Shown piece by piece: positions 7,834 to 15,967 of a stretch of 64,000 nucleotides of DNA. The number at the start of each line of letters is the position of its first letter. The first letter of the stretch is position 1. A model generated the notes under the pieces. That model made no database searches. It saw nothing but the letters and a program-made list of their open reading frames with translations, and had not been told where the DNA came from. The stretch covers positions 254,976 through 318,975 of the forward strand of contig NZ_BMVR01000007.1 of the NCBI RefSeq assembly GCF_014650815.1, in the 5' to 3' direction. A program made the position numbers and the translations under genes. The stretch comes from Streptomyces flavofungini (lineage in GTDB: Bacteria; Actinomycetota; Actinomycetes; Streptomycetales; Streptomycetaceae).

Positions 7834-8831
7834 CCACGGTCGGGGACATCGACGCCCGCGGTGGCCAGCACTGCGAGACGACGGCCCTGGGGGTACTGCT
7901 GCGCCACCAAGGCATCGATCTGTCCGAGCCCATGCTCTTCGGCCTCGGCTCCGGACTGTCCTTCCTCTACTGGGACAGCAAGAGCATGGGCTTCCCCTTC
8001 CTCGCGGGCCGGGTCAAGCCCTTCGACCTCACCAGGAACCTGGCCGCCGCCCTCGACCTGGAACTCCAGGTCGAGGAGACCACCTCGCCCCGCAAGGCCT
8101 GGCGGAACGTGGCAGCCGTGATCGACGCCGATCGCCCCGTGGGACTCCAACTCGACAGCTACCACTTGGAGTACTTCACGTCGAAGGTGCACTTCGGCGG
8201 CCATGTCGTAGCCCTCTACGGCTACGACGACCGCGACGCCCACCTGGTGGACACCGCTCAGCAGGGCGGAGCGGTGTCCACCAGTCTGACCAGCCTCGCC
8301 GAGGCCAGAGCTGCCCGCGGCCCGATGACCGCCGCACACCGCTCCTTCACCCTTACCGCCACCCGGAACCCGCCGCCCCCGCGAGAGCGGATCGTCCCCG
8401 CCATCACCGCGTGCGCCGACGCCTTCCTCGACCCTCCGATCGCCAACCTCGGCCACCGGGGGATCGAGAAGGCCGGGAAGCTCGTACGCACCTGGCTGCG
8501 GCGCGCCGACGACCCGCAGCGGGACCTGCCGCAAGCCGCCCTCCTCATGGAACAGGCAGGCACCGGAGGCGCCCTCTTCCGCAACCTCTACCGTGACTTC
8601 CTCGCCGCATGCACCCACCACCTCGACAGCGGCCACCTGCGCACCGGCCTCACCCTCTACACGGAGGCGGCCACGCTGTGGACGGAAGCAGCGACACTCA
8701 TCGCGCGAGCGGGCACATCGGGCAGCGAGCAGGACCTCGTACAGGCAGGAGCCGTCCTCCACGACCTGTCACGAGTCGAGCGCGAGGCCATGCGGGCACT
8801 GAGCCGCCTGCGGCCCCGCGGGCCTCACTGA
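7830..8831 (+). CDS. BtrH N-terminal domain / DUF4872-like protein
   Basis: 333 residues. It opens with 'GGQHCETTALGVLLRHQGID' and continues with a fold like the N-terminal domain of BtrH, the acyltransferase that attaches the side chain in butirosin biosynthesis, followed by a helical DUF4872-type C-terminal half. Cys15 and His131 in 'FGGHVVALYGYDD' are placed like the nucleophile and base of papain-like folds, suggesting acyl transfer or peptide hydrolysis. No aminoglycoside genes are nearby, so the substrate differs from BtrH. Its start ATG overlaps the MerR stop, so expression should follow the MerR ligand. It overlaps the convergent GNAT gene by 7 bases. Confidence 0.75.
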   Translation: MTTVGDIDARGGQHCETTALGVLLRHQGIDLSEPMLFGLGSGLSFLYWDSKSMGFPFLAGRVKPFDLTRNLAAALDLELQVEETTSPRKAWRNVAAVIDADRPVGLQLDSYHLEYFTSKVHFGGHVVALYGYDDRDAHLVDTAQQGGAVSTSLTSLAEARAARGPMTAAHRSFTLTATRNPPPPRERIVPAITACADAFLDPPIANLGHRGIEKAGKLVRTWLRRADDPQRDLPQAALLMEQAGTGGALFRNLYRDFLAACTHHLDSGHLRTGLTLYTEAATLWTEAATLIARAGTSGSEQDLVQAGAVLHDLSRVEREAMRALSRLRPRGPH

Positions 8832-9376
8832 GCGTGACGTACGACTCCCGCAGCCGAGCGCGAGGCACCCACGGGCTTTTCGAGGAGCGTGAAGGACTTC
8901 GGCGGACCGCCCGGCTGCGGTTTGCCCTCCTTGCGCCCGACCACCTGGTAGCCGGCCTTGAGGTAATACGCACTGAGACGGTCGTTGCCGGCCAGGCAGT
9001 CCAGCCGGACCAGAGGTCGGCCGACCTCGGCGACGCGGCGCTCCGCGACGCGCAGCAGGTGCCGACCGGTCCCGGCCGGAACACTGCCGTGGTCCACCAT
9101 CAGCCGGTGCACATAGCCGGCCGTCGGCGGCTGCGGCCCCCACGCGTCCTCGTCCTCCCACCACAACTCCCAGGCACCCACCACACGATCAGCAGCCTCC
9201 GCGAGCCACACCTCCCCGCGCTCCATGATCCGCCGGAAGTGTTCCGCACCCAGCTCACCGGGGCGCCACTGACCAGTAATGCCCTGGCCGATCATCCAAC
9301 GGGCAGCGTCGTCACGGAGCCGGACGACAGCAGGGAGGTCGATGTCGTCAGCGAGACGGAAACGTAGATCATTCAC
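8825..9376 (-). CDS. GNAT-family N-acetyltransferase
   Basis: 183 residues with the GNAT pattern: N-terminal 'LRFRLADDIDLPAVVRLRDD', a central strand 'GYVHRLMVD', a loop 'VPAGTGRHLLRVAERRV' in the acetyl-CoA pyrophosphate-binding place (usual RxxGxG/A), then 'VRLDCLAGNDRLSAYYLKAGYQVVG', the classical 'N..A..FY.K.GF' end of the fold. It probably transfers an acetyl group to an amine; the acceptor is unknown. GTG 9376 is chosen because GAGGA sits about 8 bases upstream and the family N-terminus starts at once. Its end overlaps the BtrH-like gene on the other strand. Confidence 0.85.
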   Translation of the reverse strand: MNDLRFRLADDIDLPAVVRLRDDAARWMIGQGITGQWRPGELGAEHFRRIMERGEVWLAEAADRVVGAWELWWEDEDAWGPQPPTAGYVHRLMVDHGSVPAGTGRHLLRVAERRVAEVGRPLVRLDCLAGNDRLSAYYLKAGYQVVGRKEGKPQPGGPPKSFTLLEKPVGASRSAAGVVRHAQ

Positions 9377-9413
9377 GCCGCGATCCTCGCACAGGCGTTC
9401 ATCCGCCCGTCTG

Positions 9414-9446
9414 TTGATCGCTCCTTGATCGCTCCCTGATCGCTCC
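9414..9446. repeat. 11-bp tandem repeat in an intergenic region
   Basis: TTGATCGCTCC occurs three times in a row (one base changed in the third copy), with a partial fourth. The 294-base gap 9377-9670 otherwise shows no gene and no clear site; it must hold the promoters of the two divergent flanking genes. Confidence 0.8.
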
Positions 9447-9670
9447 TTGATCCGACGGGCGGACCGGCTTCCACTCGTCGTGACGGCGAGCAGACGCTCG
9501 ACATCGGCGCCGTGCCCGTGGCGGTCGTCGCGCCAACAGCGGCAGACGCAGGATCTGCTGGTGCGGGCGAAGTGGGACGCGGGCGCAGTCCAACGCCGCC
9601 CGACAACCACGGCGAACACCGTGTGTGCTGGTCCCTGTATCGGAAATCGATCAACGGTTAAGGTGCGACA

Positions 9671-10393
9671 GTGGTCAACTCGCCTCTAACCCCTGACGAT
9701 CTGGTGCGCCGCGTCTCGCAAGCGCACGCCCTGCTGCTGGAACTACTCGATCGCCTCGATGACCGGCAGAAGGATGCGGCTTCCGCCCTGCCGGGGTGGA
9801 CCCGTGGGCATGTCCTCAAACACCTCGCAGACAACGCTCGTGCCTTCGAGAGGCAGGCACGGGGCGCGCTGCAGGGCGAGGTCATCGACATGTACGACGG
9901 CGGCCAGGACGGGCGTGACCAGTCCATCGACCAAGGTGCGGCCCGGCCTTTGGCGGAGCTGCGTGAGGAACTGAAGCTGGCCCAAGGGGCTTTGGAAGAC
10001 GCCTGGAGCGGGCTGGCGGAGGGGGACTGGGGGCGCGCGGTCCGGTTCCGCCATGCCACGGTGGTGGACACCGCGCTGGCCCGGTGGAGGGAGGTGGAGA
10101 TTCACGCCGTCGACCTCGATTTCGGCTACCGTGCCGGCGACTGGCCGCTGGACTTCGCCCTGCACGCTCTGGAGTTCTTGTCCGACCGCGCCCCGGCCGG
10201 CACTCGCCTGCTCTTGCGGGCCACCGACCATGAGTTCACCCAGGCCTTGGGCACGGGGACAACAGTCGAGGTCTCCGGCGCGGTGCGTGACCTCGCGGCC
10301 TGGATGGCGGGCCGCAGCATCGACGGTCACCTGAGCACGACCGGCCTCCACCTGCCCGAACTGGGGCCGTGGCCGCCTGATCCCGCGGATTGA
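9671..10393 (+). CDS. maleylpyruvate isomerase-like, mycothiol-dependent family protein
   Basis: 240 residues. 'ALPGWTRGHVLKHLADNARAF' (about 38-58) is the conserved N-terminal segment of the mycothiol-dependent maleylpyruvate isomerase family (DinB-like four-helix bundle), whose His residues bind a divalent metal: here His47 and His51, with His157 in 'WREVEIHAVDLDFGYR' as the third. The C-terminal half resembles the MDMPI C-terminal domain. Members are mycothiol S-transferases or isomerases, which fits an actinobacterium. Start is GTG 9671. The exact reaction is unknown and the neighbours do not inform it. Confidence 0.85.
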   Translation: MVNSPLTPDDLVRRVSQAHALLLELLDRLDDRQKDAASALPGWTRGHVLKHLADNARAFERQARGALQGEVIDMYDGGQDGRDQSIDQGAARPLAELREELKLAQGALEDAWSGLAEGDWGRAVRFRHATVVDTALARWREVEIHAVDLDFGYRAGDWPLDFALHALEFLSDRAPAGTRLLLRATDHEFTQALGTGTTVEVSGAVRDLAAWMAGRSIDGHLSTTGLHLPELGPWPPDPAD

Positions 10394-10536
10394 CGGGGCC
10401 CCGGTAGCACTTCGTCACGTCCTGGCTCTGGTGCTGCGCGTGGTGAGTCGGCGGTCGCAGGTGGTGCAGGGGCCGGTCCAGCACCGCAGGAGGTCATGGA
10501 GGGTGTCGAGACCTTGGTAGCGGGTCTGACGAAGCA

Positions 10537-11265
10537 CTACCAATCGCCGATCCGCTCCAGGAGCGCGGGCAGCGCCGTCCCGATCGGCTCGCGTATGACC
10601 TCGTCGGCCTGGTCGTCGTACGGAGTCGGCTCGGCGTTGACGATGATGAGCCGGGCGCCGTGGTCGGCGGCGCGGCCCGCGAGCCCTGCCGCGGGCTGCA
10701 CTTGGAGGCTGGTGCCGACCGCGATGAACACGTCGCAGGCCTCGGCGATGGCCACGGCCTCACCGAGGACGGCGGAGTCGAGACGCTCACCGAACATCAC
10801 CGTCGCGGACTTGAGGATGCCGCCGCAGTCCAGGCACGGCGGATCGCTCTCGCCCGCCTCGACCCGAGCCAGCGCGTCTGTCATCGGGCCGCGTTTCTGG
10901 CACACGGTGCACACCACGGTCCGGGCGGAGCCGTGCAGTTCCAGGACCTTGCGGTCCGGCGTCCCGGCGAGCTGGTGCAGCCCGTCGACGTTCTGCGTGA
11001 GGACCCGCACCGGCACCCCGGAGCGCTCCAGCGCGGTCACCGCGTGGTGCGCCGCGTTGGGCTCCGCCTGGAGCGTCCGGTTCGCGCGCCGCATCTGCCA
11101 CGACCGGCGCCTGATCCCCGCGTCGCCCATGTAGTACTCGTACGTCACGAGCTTCTCGGCCTCGGGGTCGTGCCGCCACAGCCCGTTGGGCCCGCGGTAG
11201 TCCGGGATGCCGGAGTCCGTCGAGACACCGGCTCCGCTGAGAAGGGCGACGAGGGGCTTGCTCAT
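10537..11265 (-). CDS. Sir2-family NAD-dependent protein deacylase
   Basis: 242 residues with all sirtuin motifs: 'LLSGAGVSTDSGIPDYRG' (NAD binding), 'TQNVDGLH', 'LELHGS' with the catalytic His, two CxxC zinc pairs (CTVC and CLDC), 'VMFGE', 'VGTSLQVQP' and 'IIVNAEPT'. It removes acyl groups from lysines using NAD, giving O-acyl-ADP-ribose and nicotinamide. Start ATG 11265 precedes the family N-terminus directly. The zinc finger lies between residues 124 and 152. The gene stands alone, divergent from the VOC gene at 11427, with 143 unassigned bases on the other side. Confidence 0.95.
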   Translation of the reverse strand: MSKPLVALLSGAGVSTDSGIPDYRGPNGLWRHDPEAEKLVTYEYYMGDAGIRRRSWQMRRANRTLQAEPNAAHHAVTALERSGVPVRVLTQNVDGLHQLAGTPDRKVLELHGSARTVVCTVCQKRGPMTDALARVEAGESDPPCLDCGGILKSATVMFGERLDSAVLGEAVAIAEACDVFIAVGTSLQVQPAAGLAGRAADHGARLIIVNAEPTPYDDQADEVIREPIGTALPALLERIGDW

Positions 11266-11426
11266 GCCGCCGAGCCTACGACGACCAGGACTCGGCCGGG
11301 GCCTCCGTGAGCGGCTCTGCGAAGCGGGGTCAGGGCGGCCTCGGCGGTGGGCGATTCCCCACCGCGCTGACCAGGGCCTGTCGCGCAAGTGGCCCGACTG
11401 TCAGACCTGCCTGGGACGCTCCGGGT

Positions 11427-11882
11427 ATGGAGATGACGCTGCAGCTGACGATCGACTGCTCCGATCCGCAGAGATTGGTGAATTTCTGGGCCGAGGCCCT
11501 GGGCTACGTGCCTGAGCCTCCGCCGGGTGGGTACGCCACGTGGCGTGCTTACTGGGCGGCGGCGGGGGTGCCCGAGGCGGAGCTGCCGACCGGTGCCGGG
11601 GATGTTCCGGAGTCGATCATCGATCCTGTGGGACATGGGCCGAGGGTGTGGTTCCAGCAGGTTCCGGAGCCGAAGGCCGCCAAGAACCGGTGGCACTTCG
11701 ACCTCAAGGTCGGTGGGGGCCGTGACGTGCCCCTGGACATCCGCGCACAGCGGGTCAAGGCCACGGTGGAGCGGCTGGTCAAAGCTGGTGCCACCGTGCT
11801 GCGGATCAACGATGAGCCGGATTTGGGGCAATTCGCCGTCGCCATGCAGGACCCCGAGGGCAACGAGTTCGACGTCGTCTGA
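11427..11882 (+). CDS. VOC/glyoxalase-like domain protein
   Basis: 151 residues. 'LQLTIDCSDPQRLVNFWAEA' at the start, 'WHFDLKVGG' in the middle and 'VAMQDPEGNEFDVV' at the end are the marks of the actinobacterial glyoxalase-like (VOC) family with paired beta-alpha-beta-beta-beta units. His and Glu residues suitable for a metal site are present (the His of WHFDLK; the Glu of GNEFD). The reaction is unknown; such proteins range from dioxygenases to drug-binding proteins. ATG 11427 is chosen because the fold starts immediately. It is a single gene divergent from the sirtuin. Confidence 0.85.
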   Translation: MEMTLQLTIDCSDPQRLVNFWAEALGYVPEPPPGGYATWRAYWAAAGVPEAELPTGAGDVPESIIDPVGHGPRVWFQQVPEPKAAKNRWHFDLKVGGGRDVPLDIRAQRVKATVERLVKAGATVLRINDEPDLGQFAVAMQDPEGNEFDVV

Positions 11883-12112
11883 GGGCCGTTGCAGCGGTCC
11901 TTGCCACACCCACTCGTTGCTGGCTGCGATCGGCGCGGTCGCTGCGTAGCGGACGGCCGGGCTTCTCAAGAGGCCGTGGGGGGCGCGGACCGGTCGGCCG
12001 TGGCGGATGTCGTGATCTGTGGGATGCCTGGCCGTACCGCCATGGCGGCGCACTCCGCCCGGCGTGATCCTTGAGGGGTGGGCAGGGAGTGTCGGACGGA
12101 GAGGTGGGCGAC

Positions 12113-12760
12113 ATGACGAGCGTTCGGGTGCTGGCGGGGGACGTGGTGGTTCCTGACACGAAGGTCGCGCGGGAGGCGACCGAGCTGATCCGTGACACCA
12201 CGAGTGAGTTGATCTACCACCACTCGCGGCGGGTGTACTTCTTCGGTGCCCTGCAGGGCCGCAGCCGTGGCCTGAGCTTCGATCCGGAGCTGCTGTATGT
12301 CGGCGCGATGTTCCATGACGTGGGGCTCGGTGAGGGGGCGCGCCACAGTGGTCGGCGGTTCGAGGTGGACGGCGCCGACGAGGCGAAGCGGTTTCTGCGG
12401 GGGCACGGCGTGCCCGAGGACAGCGTGCGCCGGGTGTGGACCGCCATCGCCCTGCACACCACGCCCGGCATCCCCGAGTTCATGGAACCGGAGGTCGCCC
12501 TGGTGACGGCTGGGGTGGAGTACGACGTGCTCGGCCTCGGGTACGACGACATCCCCGAGGCCGACCGCGCGGCCGTCGTGGCGCTGCATCCGCGGCCGGA
12601 CTTCAAGCGGCGGATCCTCGACGCGTTCACCGAGGGGATCCGCCCCAAGCCGGAGACGACCTTCGGCAACGTCAAGGCGGACGTCCTGGAGGCCTACGTC
12701 CCCGGGTTCGAGCGGGGCGACTTCGTGCGCACCATCCTGGATTCGCCATGGGCGGAGTAG
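12113..12760 (+). CDS. HD-domain protein, possible phosphohydrolase or hydratase
   Basis: 215 residues. An HD metal-binding domain is visible: 'IYHHSRRVYFFGAL' gives the first His, 'YVGAMFHDVGLGEGA' the HD pair, then 'IALHTTPGIPEFMEPEVALVTAGVEYDVLG' the later His and Asp. This arrangement resembles the cyanamide-hydratase/HD subfamily. The ATG at 12113 follows 'GGAGAGG' and is preferred over an in-frame start at 12071. The end overlaps the GlxA-type regulator by 13 bases, so the two are co-translated, and the regulator probably controls the pair. Substrate unknown. Confidence 0.85.
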   Translation: MTSVRVLAGDVVVPDTKVAREATELIRDTTSELIYHHSRRVYFFGALQGRSRGLSFDPELLYVGAMFHDVGLGEGARHSGRRFEVDGADEAKRFLRGHGVPEDSVRRVWTAIALHTTPGIPEFMEPEVALVTAGVEYDVLGLGYDDIPEADRAAVVALHPRPDFKRRILDAFTEGIRPKPETTFGNVKADVLEAYVPGFERGDFVRTILDSPWAE

Positions 12761-13764
12761 CGCGCGCGGGCAGGGCGGGCCGCCGCGTCGTCGCCGTCGT
12801 CGCCTTCGACGGCGTGCAGCTCCTCGATGTGAGCGGCCCGGTCGAGGTCTTCACCACGGCCAACTCCTACGGTGCTCAGTACGACCTGCGTGTCGTGTCC
12901 CCGTCCGGACGCGATGTCCGTACGTCGTCGGGGGTGCGTGTGGGTGTGGACGGCACGGTGGCCGGGCTGCCGCGCAGGGTCGACACCCTGGTCGTCCCGG
13001 GGCGCCGTGACTGGCGGCGGGCGGTCGCGGACACCGACCTCGTCCAGCTGACCGCCGCGCTCGCCGCCCGCGCCACGCGGGTCACCTCCGTGTGCGCGGG
13101 GGCCTTCGTGCTGGCCGAGGCCGGGCTCCTGGACGGCCGTCGCGCGGCCACGCACTGGGAGCTGGCCCGGGAGCTGGCCGCCGCCTACCCGCGCGTGCGG
13201 GTCGCCAAGGATCCGCTGTTCGTCCGGGACGGGCCCGTCGTCACCTCCGCCGGCGTGACGGCGGGCATTGACCTGGCCCTCGCCCTGGTCGAGGACGACC
13301 ACGGCGCGCACCTGGCGCGTGAAGTCGCCCGCCAGCTGGTCGTCTTCATGGCCCGGCCCGGCGGCCAGTCGCAGTTCAGCAAACGGCTGGCACCCGAGCC
13401 CTCCGAGGGCTCGGTCGTACGCCGCGTCCTGGACGCCGTCACCGCCGACCCCGCCGCCGACCACAGCCTCGACTCGCTGGCCCGGCAGGCCGGAGTGAGC
13501 GCCAGACACCTCGGCCGCCTCTTCCGGGCCGAGACCGGCATGACGCCCGGGCAGTACGTCGAAGCGGTCCGCCTCGAAGCCGCCCGGGCCCTGCTGGAGG
13601 CGGGGCCCGACACCGTCGAAGAGGTCGCCCGGCGCGCCGGGTTCGGCTCCTCGGAGTCGCTGCGCCGGGTGTTCCAACTGCACTTGGGGGTCGCGCCGAC
13701 CGCATACCGGGCCCGGTTCCGCACGACCGCGGCCGGGGCCGGGCCTGTCGCCGTCACACCGTAG
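12748..13764 (+). CDS. GlxA-type AraC regulator with DJ-1/PfpI domain
   Basis: 338 residues. Residues 10-200 form a DJ-1/PfpI (class I amidotransferase-like) domain with 'FDGVQLLDVSGPVEVF' and the nucleophile elbow 'VTSVCAGAFVLAEAGLLDGR' around Cys113. Residues 230-325 carry two AraC helix-turn-helix motifs ('LDSLARQAGVSARHLGRLFR' and 'VEEVARRAGFGSSESLRRVF'). GlxA-like proteins are transcription factors whose DJ-1 domain senses a small molecule. The ATG sits inside the end of the HD gene (13-base overlap). The 229 bases downstream (13765-13993) hold no gene I can support. Confidence 0.93.
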   Translation: MGGVARAGRAGRRVVAVVAFDGVQLLDVSGPVEVFTTANSYGAQYDLRVVSPSGRDVRTSSGVRVGVDGTVAGLPRRVDTLVVPGRRDWRRAVADTDLVQLTAALAARATRVTSVCAGAFVLAEAGLLDGRRAATHWELARELAAAYPRVRVAKDPLFVRDGPVVTSAGVTAGIDLALALVEDDHGAHLAREVARQLVVFMARPGGQSQFSKRLAPEPSEGSVVRRVLDAVTADPAADHSLDSLARQAGVSARHLGRLFRAETGMTPGQYVEAVRLEAARALLEAGPDTVEEVARRAGFGSSESLRRVFQLHLGVAPTAYRARFRTTAAGAGPVAVTP

Positions 13765-13993
13765 GCAGAGCCGATGCCGAAGTCGCGCGGGGCCGTCCAG
13801 CTCGCGGGGCCGTCGCGGTAGAGCACGAGATCGTGCCGCACCCGGCGCATGACCGAGGCCATGGAGGCCGCCGTCGGCGACTACCGCGAACTGTGGCCAA
13901 GGGGGCGCGGCGGGTGCCTGTCCAGGCGGGTGCGCGGTCGCGCGCGTCGCCGACGCTGGAGCACGTCGTGCGTCAACGCCTCGGTGAAACACG

Positions 13994-14914
13994 TCAGTTC
14001 GTGAGCGCGGCCCGCGCCGCCGCGACGGCCTGCTCGGCGTAGCCCCGGCCGAACAGCACGGCGTGCACCAGGAGCGGGAAGAGCTGATGCACGCCCAGGC
14101 GTTCCCGCCAGCCGTCGGCGAGCGGGGCCGCCTGCTGGTAGCCGTCCAGTACGGCGTCGAGGTGCGGGCAGCCGAACAGGTGGAGCATGGCCAGGTCGGT
14201 CTCCCGGTGGCCGCCGTGCGCGGCCGGGTCGATGAGCCAGGCGTGGCCGTCGGCGCTCCACAGGACGTTGCCGTTCCACAGGTCGCCGTGCAGCCGGGCG
14301 GGCGGCTCGGCGGGGCCCGCGAGTTCGGGCAGCCGCGCGCAGACCCGCTCGACCACGGCCGCCTCGTCCGGGCGCACCGTTCCGTCGTCGACGGCGCGCC
14401 GCAGGTAGGGGAGGACACGGTGCTCGGCATACCAGCGCGGCCAGTTGCCGCCGGGGGCGTTGCGCATGGGGGCGAGCCCGATGTACGCGTCCTCGGTGCC
14501 GCCGGGCGGCGGCGCGCCGAACGCGGGGGCGCCGGAGGCGTGCAGGGCCGCCAGGTCGAGGCCGAACCGCACGGCTGCCCCGGCGGTCGGCGTACCCGCC
14601 GGGACGCGGTCGGTCACCAGCCAGCGGTGGTCGTGCCCGCGCACGGCCGGGACGCGCACCGTGCCGGAGTCGGCAAGCCAGCGCAGCCCGGCCGCCTCGG
14701 CCCGCACCGCGCCCGGGGCGTCGGCGCGCTTGACGACGACCGACCGGCCGCCGTCGAGGGCGACTTCGGTGAGCGCGCCGGACATCGGGTGCTGGTCGGT
14801 CGCCGCGTGTCCGGTGAGGCGGGTGGCGGCGGCCGCCGGGCTCTCGGCCGGGTTCTCCGCCGGCTGGTCGGTCGGATTGCCGGTCGGGTGGTCGGGCTCT
14901 GCGTGGGGTGTCAC
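13994..14914 (-). CDS. fructosamine kinase family protein
   Basis: 306 residues. After an unusual Pro/Ala-rich N-terminal extension of about 30 residues, the kinase fold begins at 'RLTGHAATDQHPMSGALTEV', then the ATP-site lysine in 'GRSVVVKRADAPGAVRAEAAGLRWL', 'GLDLAALHASG', the catalytic loop 'LHGDLWNGNVLWS' (Asp and Asn) and the metal Asp in 'WLIDPAAHGGHRETDLAML', all as in fructosamine-3-kinase. The family phosphorylates ketosamines and so removes early glycation products. GTG 14914 follows GGAAGGGA; the ATG at 14784 in the middle of the conserved N-lobe is too late. It lies 103 bases downstream of the siderophore ATPase gene on the same strand and could be read through from it. Confidence 0.88.
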   Translation of the reverse strand: MTPHAEPDHPTGNPTDQPAENPAESPAAAATRLTGHAATDQHPMSGALTEVALDGGRSVVVKRADAPGAVRAEAAGLRWLADSGTVRVPAVRGHDHRWLVTDRVPAGTPTAGAAVRFGLDLAALHASGAPAFGAPPPGGTEDAYIGLAPMRNAPGGNWPRWYAEHRVLPYLRRAVDDGTVRPDEAAVVERVCARLPELAGPAEPPARLHGDLWNGNVLWSADGHAWLIDPAAHGGHRETDLAMLHLFGCPHLDAVLDGYQQAAPLADGWRERLGVHQLFPLLVHAVLFGRGYAEQAVAAARAALTN

Positions 14915-15017
14915 CTCGTCGAATCCCTTCCGGTGCGGGCGAGTCAAGGGGAGCGGGTGCGGTCGGTCCGTGGCTCCGTCGGCCGCGTACCAGCGCCGCC
15001 GTCCTCGCGCCGTCGCC

Positions 15018-15818
15018 CTAGGGCCTGTCCCCGGCCGTCGCCGCGACCCGTGCGGTCGGCACGACGACCGGTGCACCGTCGGACGGCGCGAAGAGGATCT
15101 CCGTGTCGATGCCGTACAACTCGCGCACGAGCTCCGCGTCGATGGTCTCGCGCGGCGGGCCGCACGCCACGACGCGGCCGTCGCGCAGGGCGACGACGGT
15201 GTCGGCGTAGCGGGCCGCGGCGGCCAGGTCGTGCACGACCATGACGACGGTGCGGCCGCCCGCCGCGATGTCGCGGACCAGGTCGAGGACCTCCACGGCG
15301 TGGCCGATGTCGAGCGCGCTGGTCGGCTCGTCGAGCAGGACCACCGGGGTCTCCTGGGCCAGGACCATGGCCAGCCAGCAGCGTTGGCGCTGGCCGCCGG
15401 AGAGTTCGTCGAGGCGGCGCTCGGCGAGCGGGGTGGTGCCGGTGGCGTCCAGCGCCTTGGCCACCGCGGCCTCGTCGTCGCGGGACCACTGGCGGAACAG
15501 GCCCTGGTGCGGGTGGCGGCCGTACCGTACGAGGCCCGCCACCGTGACCGCCTCGGGTGCCTGCGGGGACTGGGGGAGCAGGGCGATGCGGTGCGCCGCC
15601 TCGCGCTGGCGCAGCCGCCACACGTCCGCGTCACCGGCGAGGACCCGTCCCGAGTCCGGGGTGTGGAGCCGGGCCATCGTCCGCAACAGGGTCGACTTGC
15701 CGCAGCCGTTGGGGCCGACGACGGCCACCACCTGTCCGGAGCCGATCGTGAGGTCGACCTGGTCGACCACGGTGCGGCCGGCGTATCCGGCGGTGACTCG
15801 CTCGACGCGCAGTTCCAC
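15018..15818 (-). CDS. iron-siderophore ABC transporter ATP-binding protein (FecE/FepC-like)
   Basis: 266 residues. Walker A 'GPNGCGKSTLL' (about 37-47), Q-loop 'LLPQSP', signature 'LSGGQRQRCWLAMVLAQ', Walker B 'VVLLDEPTSALD' and the switch His in 'VVMVVHDLAAA'. The order and wording are those of FecE/FepC-type iron-chelate importers. It should couple to the fused permease at 30976-33444 and the lipoprotein at 15968, as there is no other permease in the window. Start GTG 15818 has GGGAAGGGCGAGG upstream. An iron box at 15870-15888 lies 52 bases upstream, so it should be repressed by an IdeR/DmdR regulator in iron-replete cells. Confidence 0.95.
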   Translation of the reverse strand: MELRVERVTAGYAGRTVVDQVDLTIGSGQVVAVVGPNGCGKSTLLRTMARLHTPDSGRVLAGDADVWRLRQREAAHRIALLPQSPQAPEAVTVAGLVRYGRHPHQGLFRQWSRDDEAAVAKALDATGTTPLAERRLDELSGGQRQRCWLAMVLAQETPVVLLDEPTSALDIGHAVEVLDLVRDIAAGGRTVVMVVHDLAAAARYADTVVALRDGRVVACGPPRETIDAELVRELYGIDTEILFAPSDGAPVVVPTARVAATAGDRP

Positions 15819-15869
15819 TGTGTGCCTCGCCCTTCCCGGGTGATGAGGCAACCCCTTGCCTCGTATCTG

Positions 15870-15888
15870 TAAGGTAAGGCTAACCTTA
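15870..15888. promoter_or_regulatory. iron box (IdeR/DmdR operator) between ATPase and binding-protein genes
   Basis: TAAGGTAAGGCTAACCTTA closely matches the actinobacterial iron-box consensus TTAGGTTAGGCTAACCTAA and is near-palindromic. It lies between the divergent ATPase (start 15818) and lipoprotein (start 15968) genes and can repress both. Confidence 0.88.
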
Positions 15889-15967
15889 GTCTGTGTGTCG
15901 AGGGGTGATGCGTCCGCATGGCCGCGCGCCTCGGCACAGCCATGTCCCATTGAACACGGAGCCCTCG

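Noticed and set aside
9377..9670. CRISPR-like array from the short repeats
   Set aside because: The 11-bp units are contiguous, without spacers; it is a simple tandem repeat.
11883..12112. Short plus-strand frame between the VOC and HD genes
   Set aside because: No ribosome binding site, no motif and atypical composition; regarded as noncoding.
13765..13993. Possible short remnant on the minus strand reading HDLVLYRDGP-like sequence
   Set aside because: The stretch is short, has no ribosome binding site and overlaps the end of the GlxA gene; I could not identify a family, so it is not listed as a gene.
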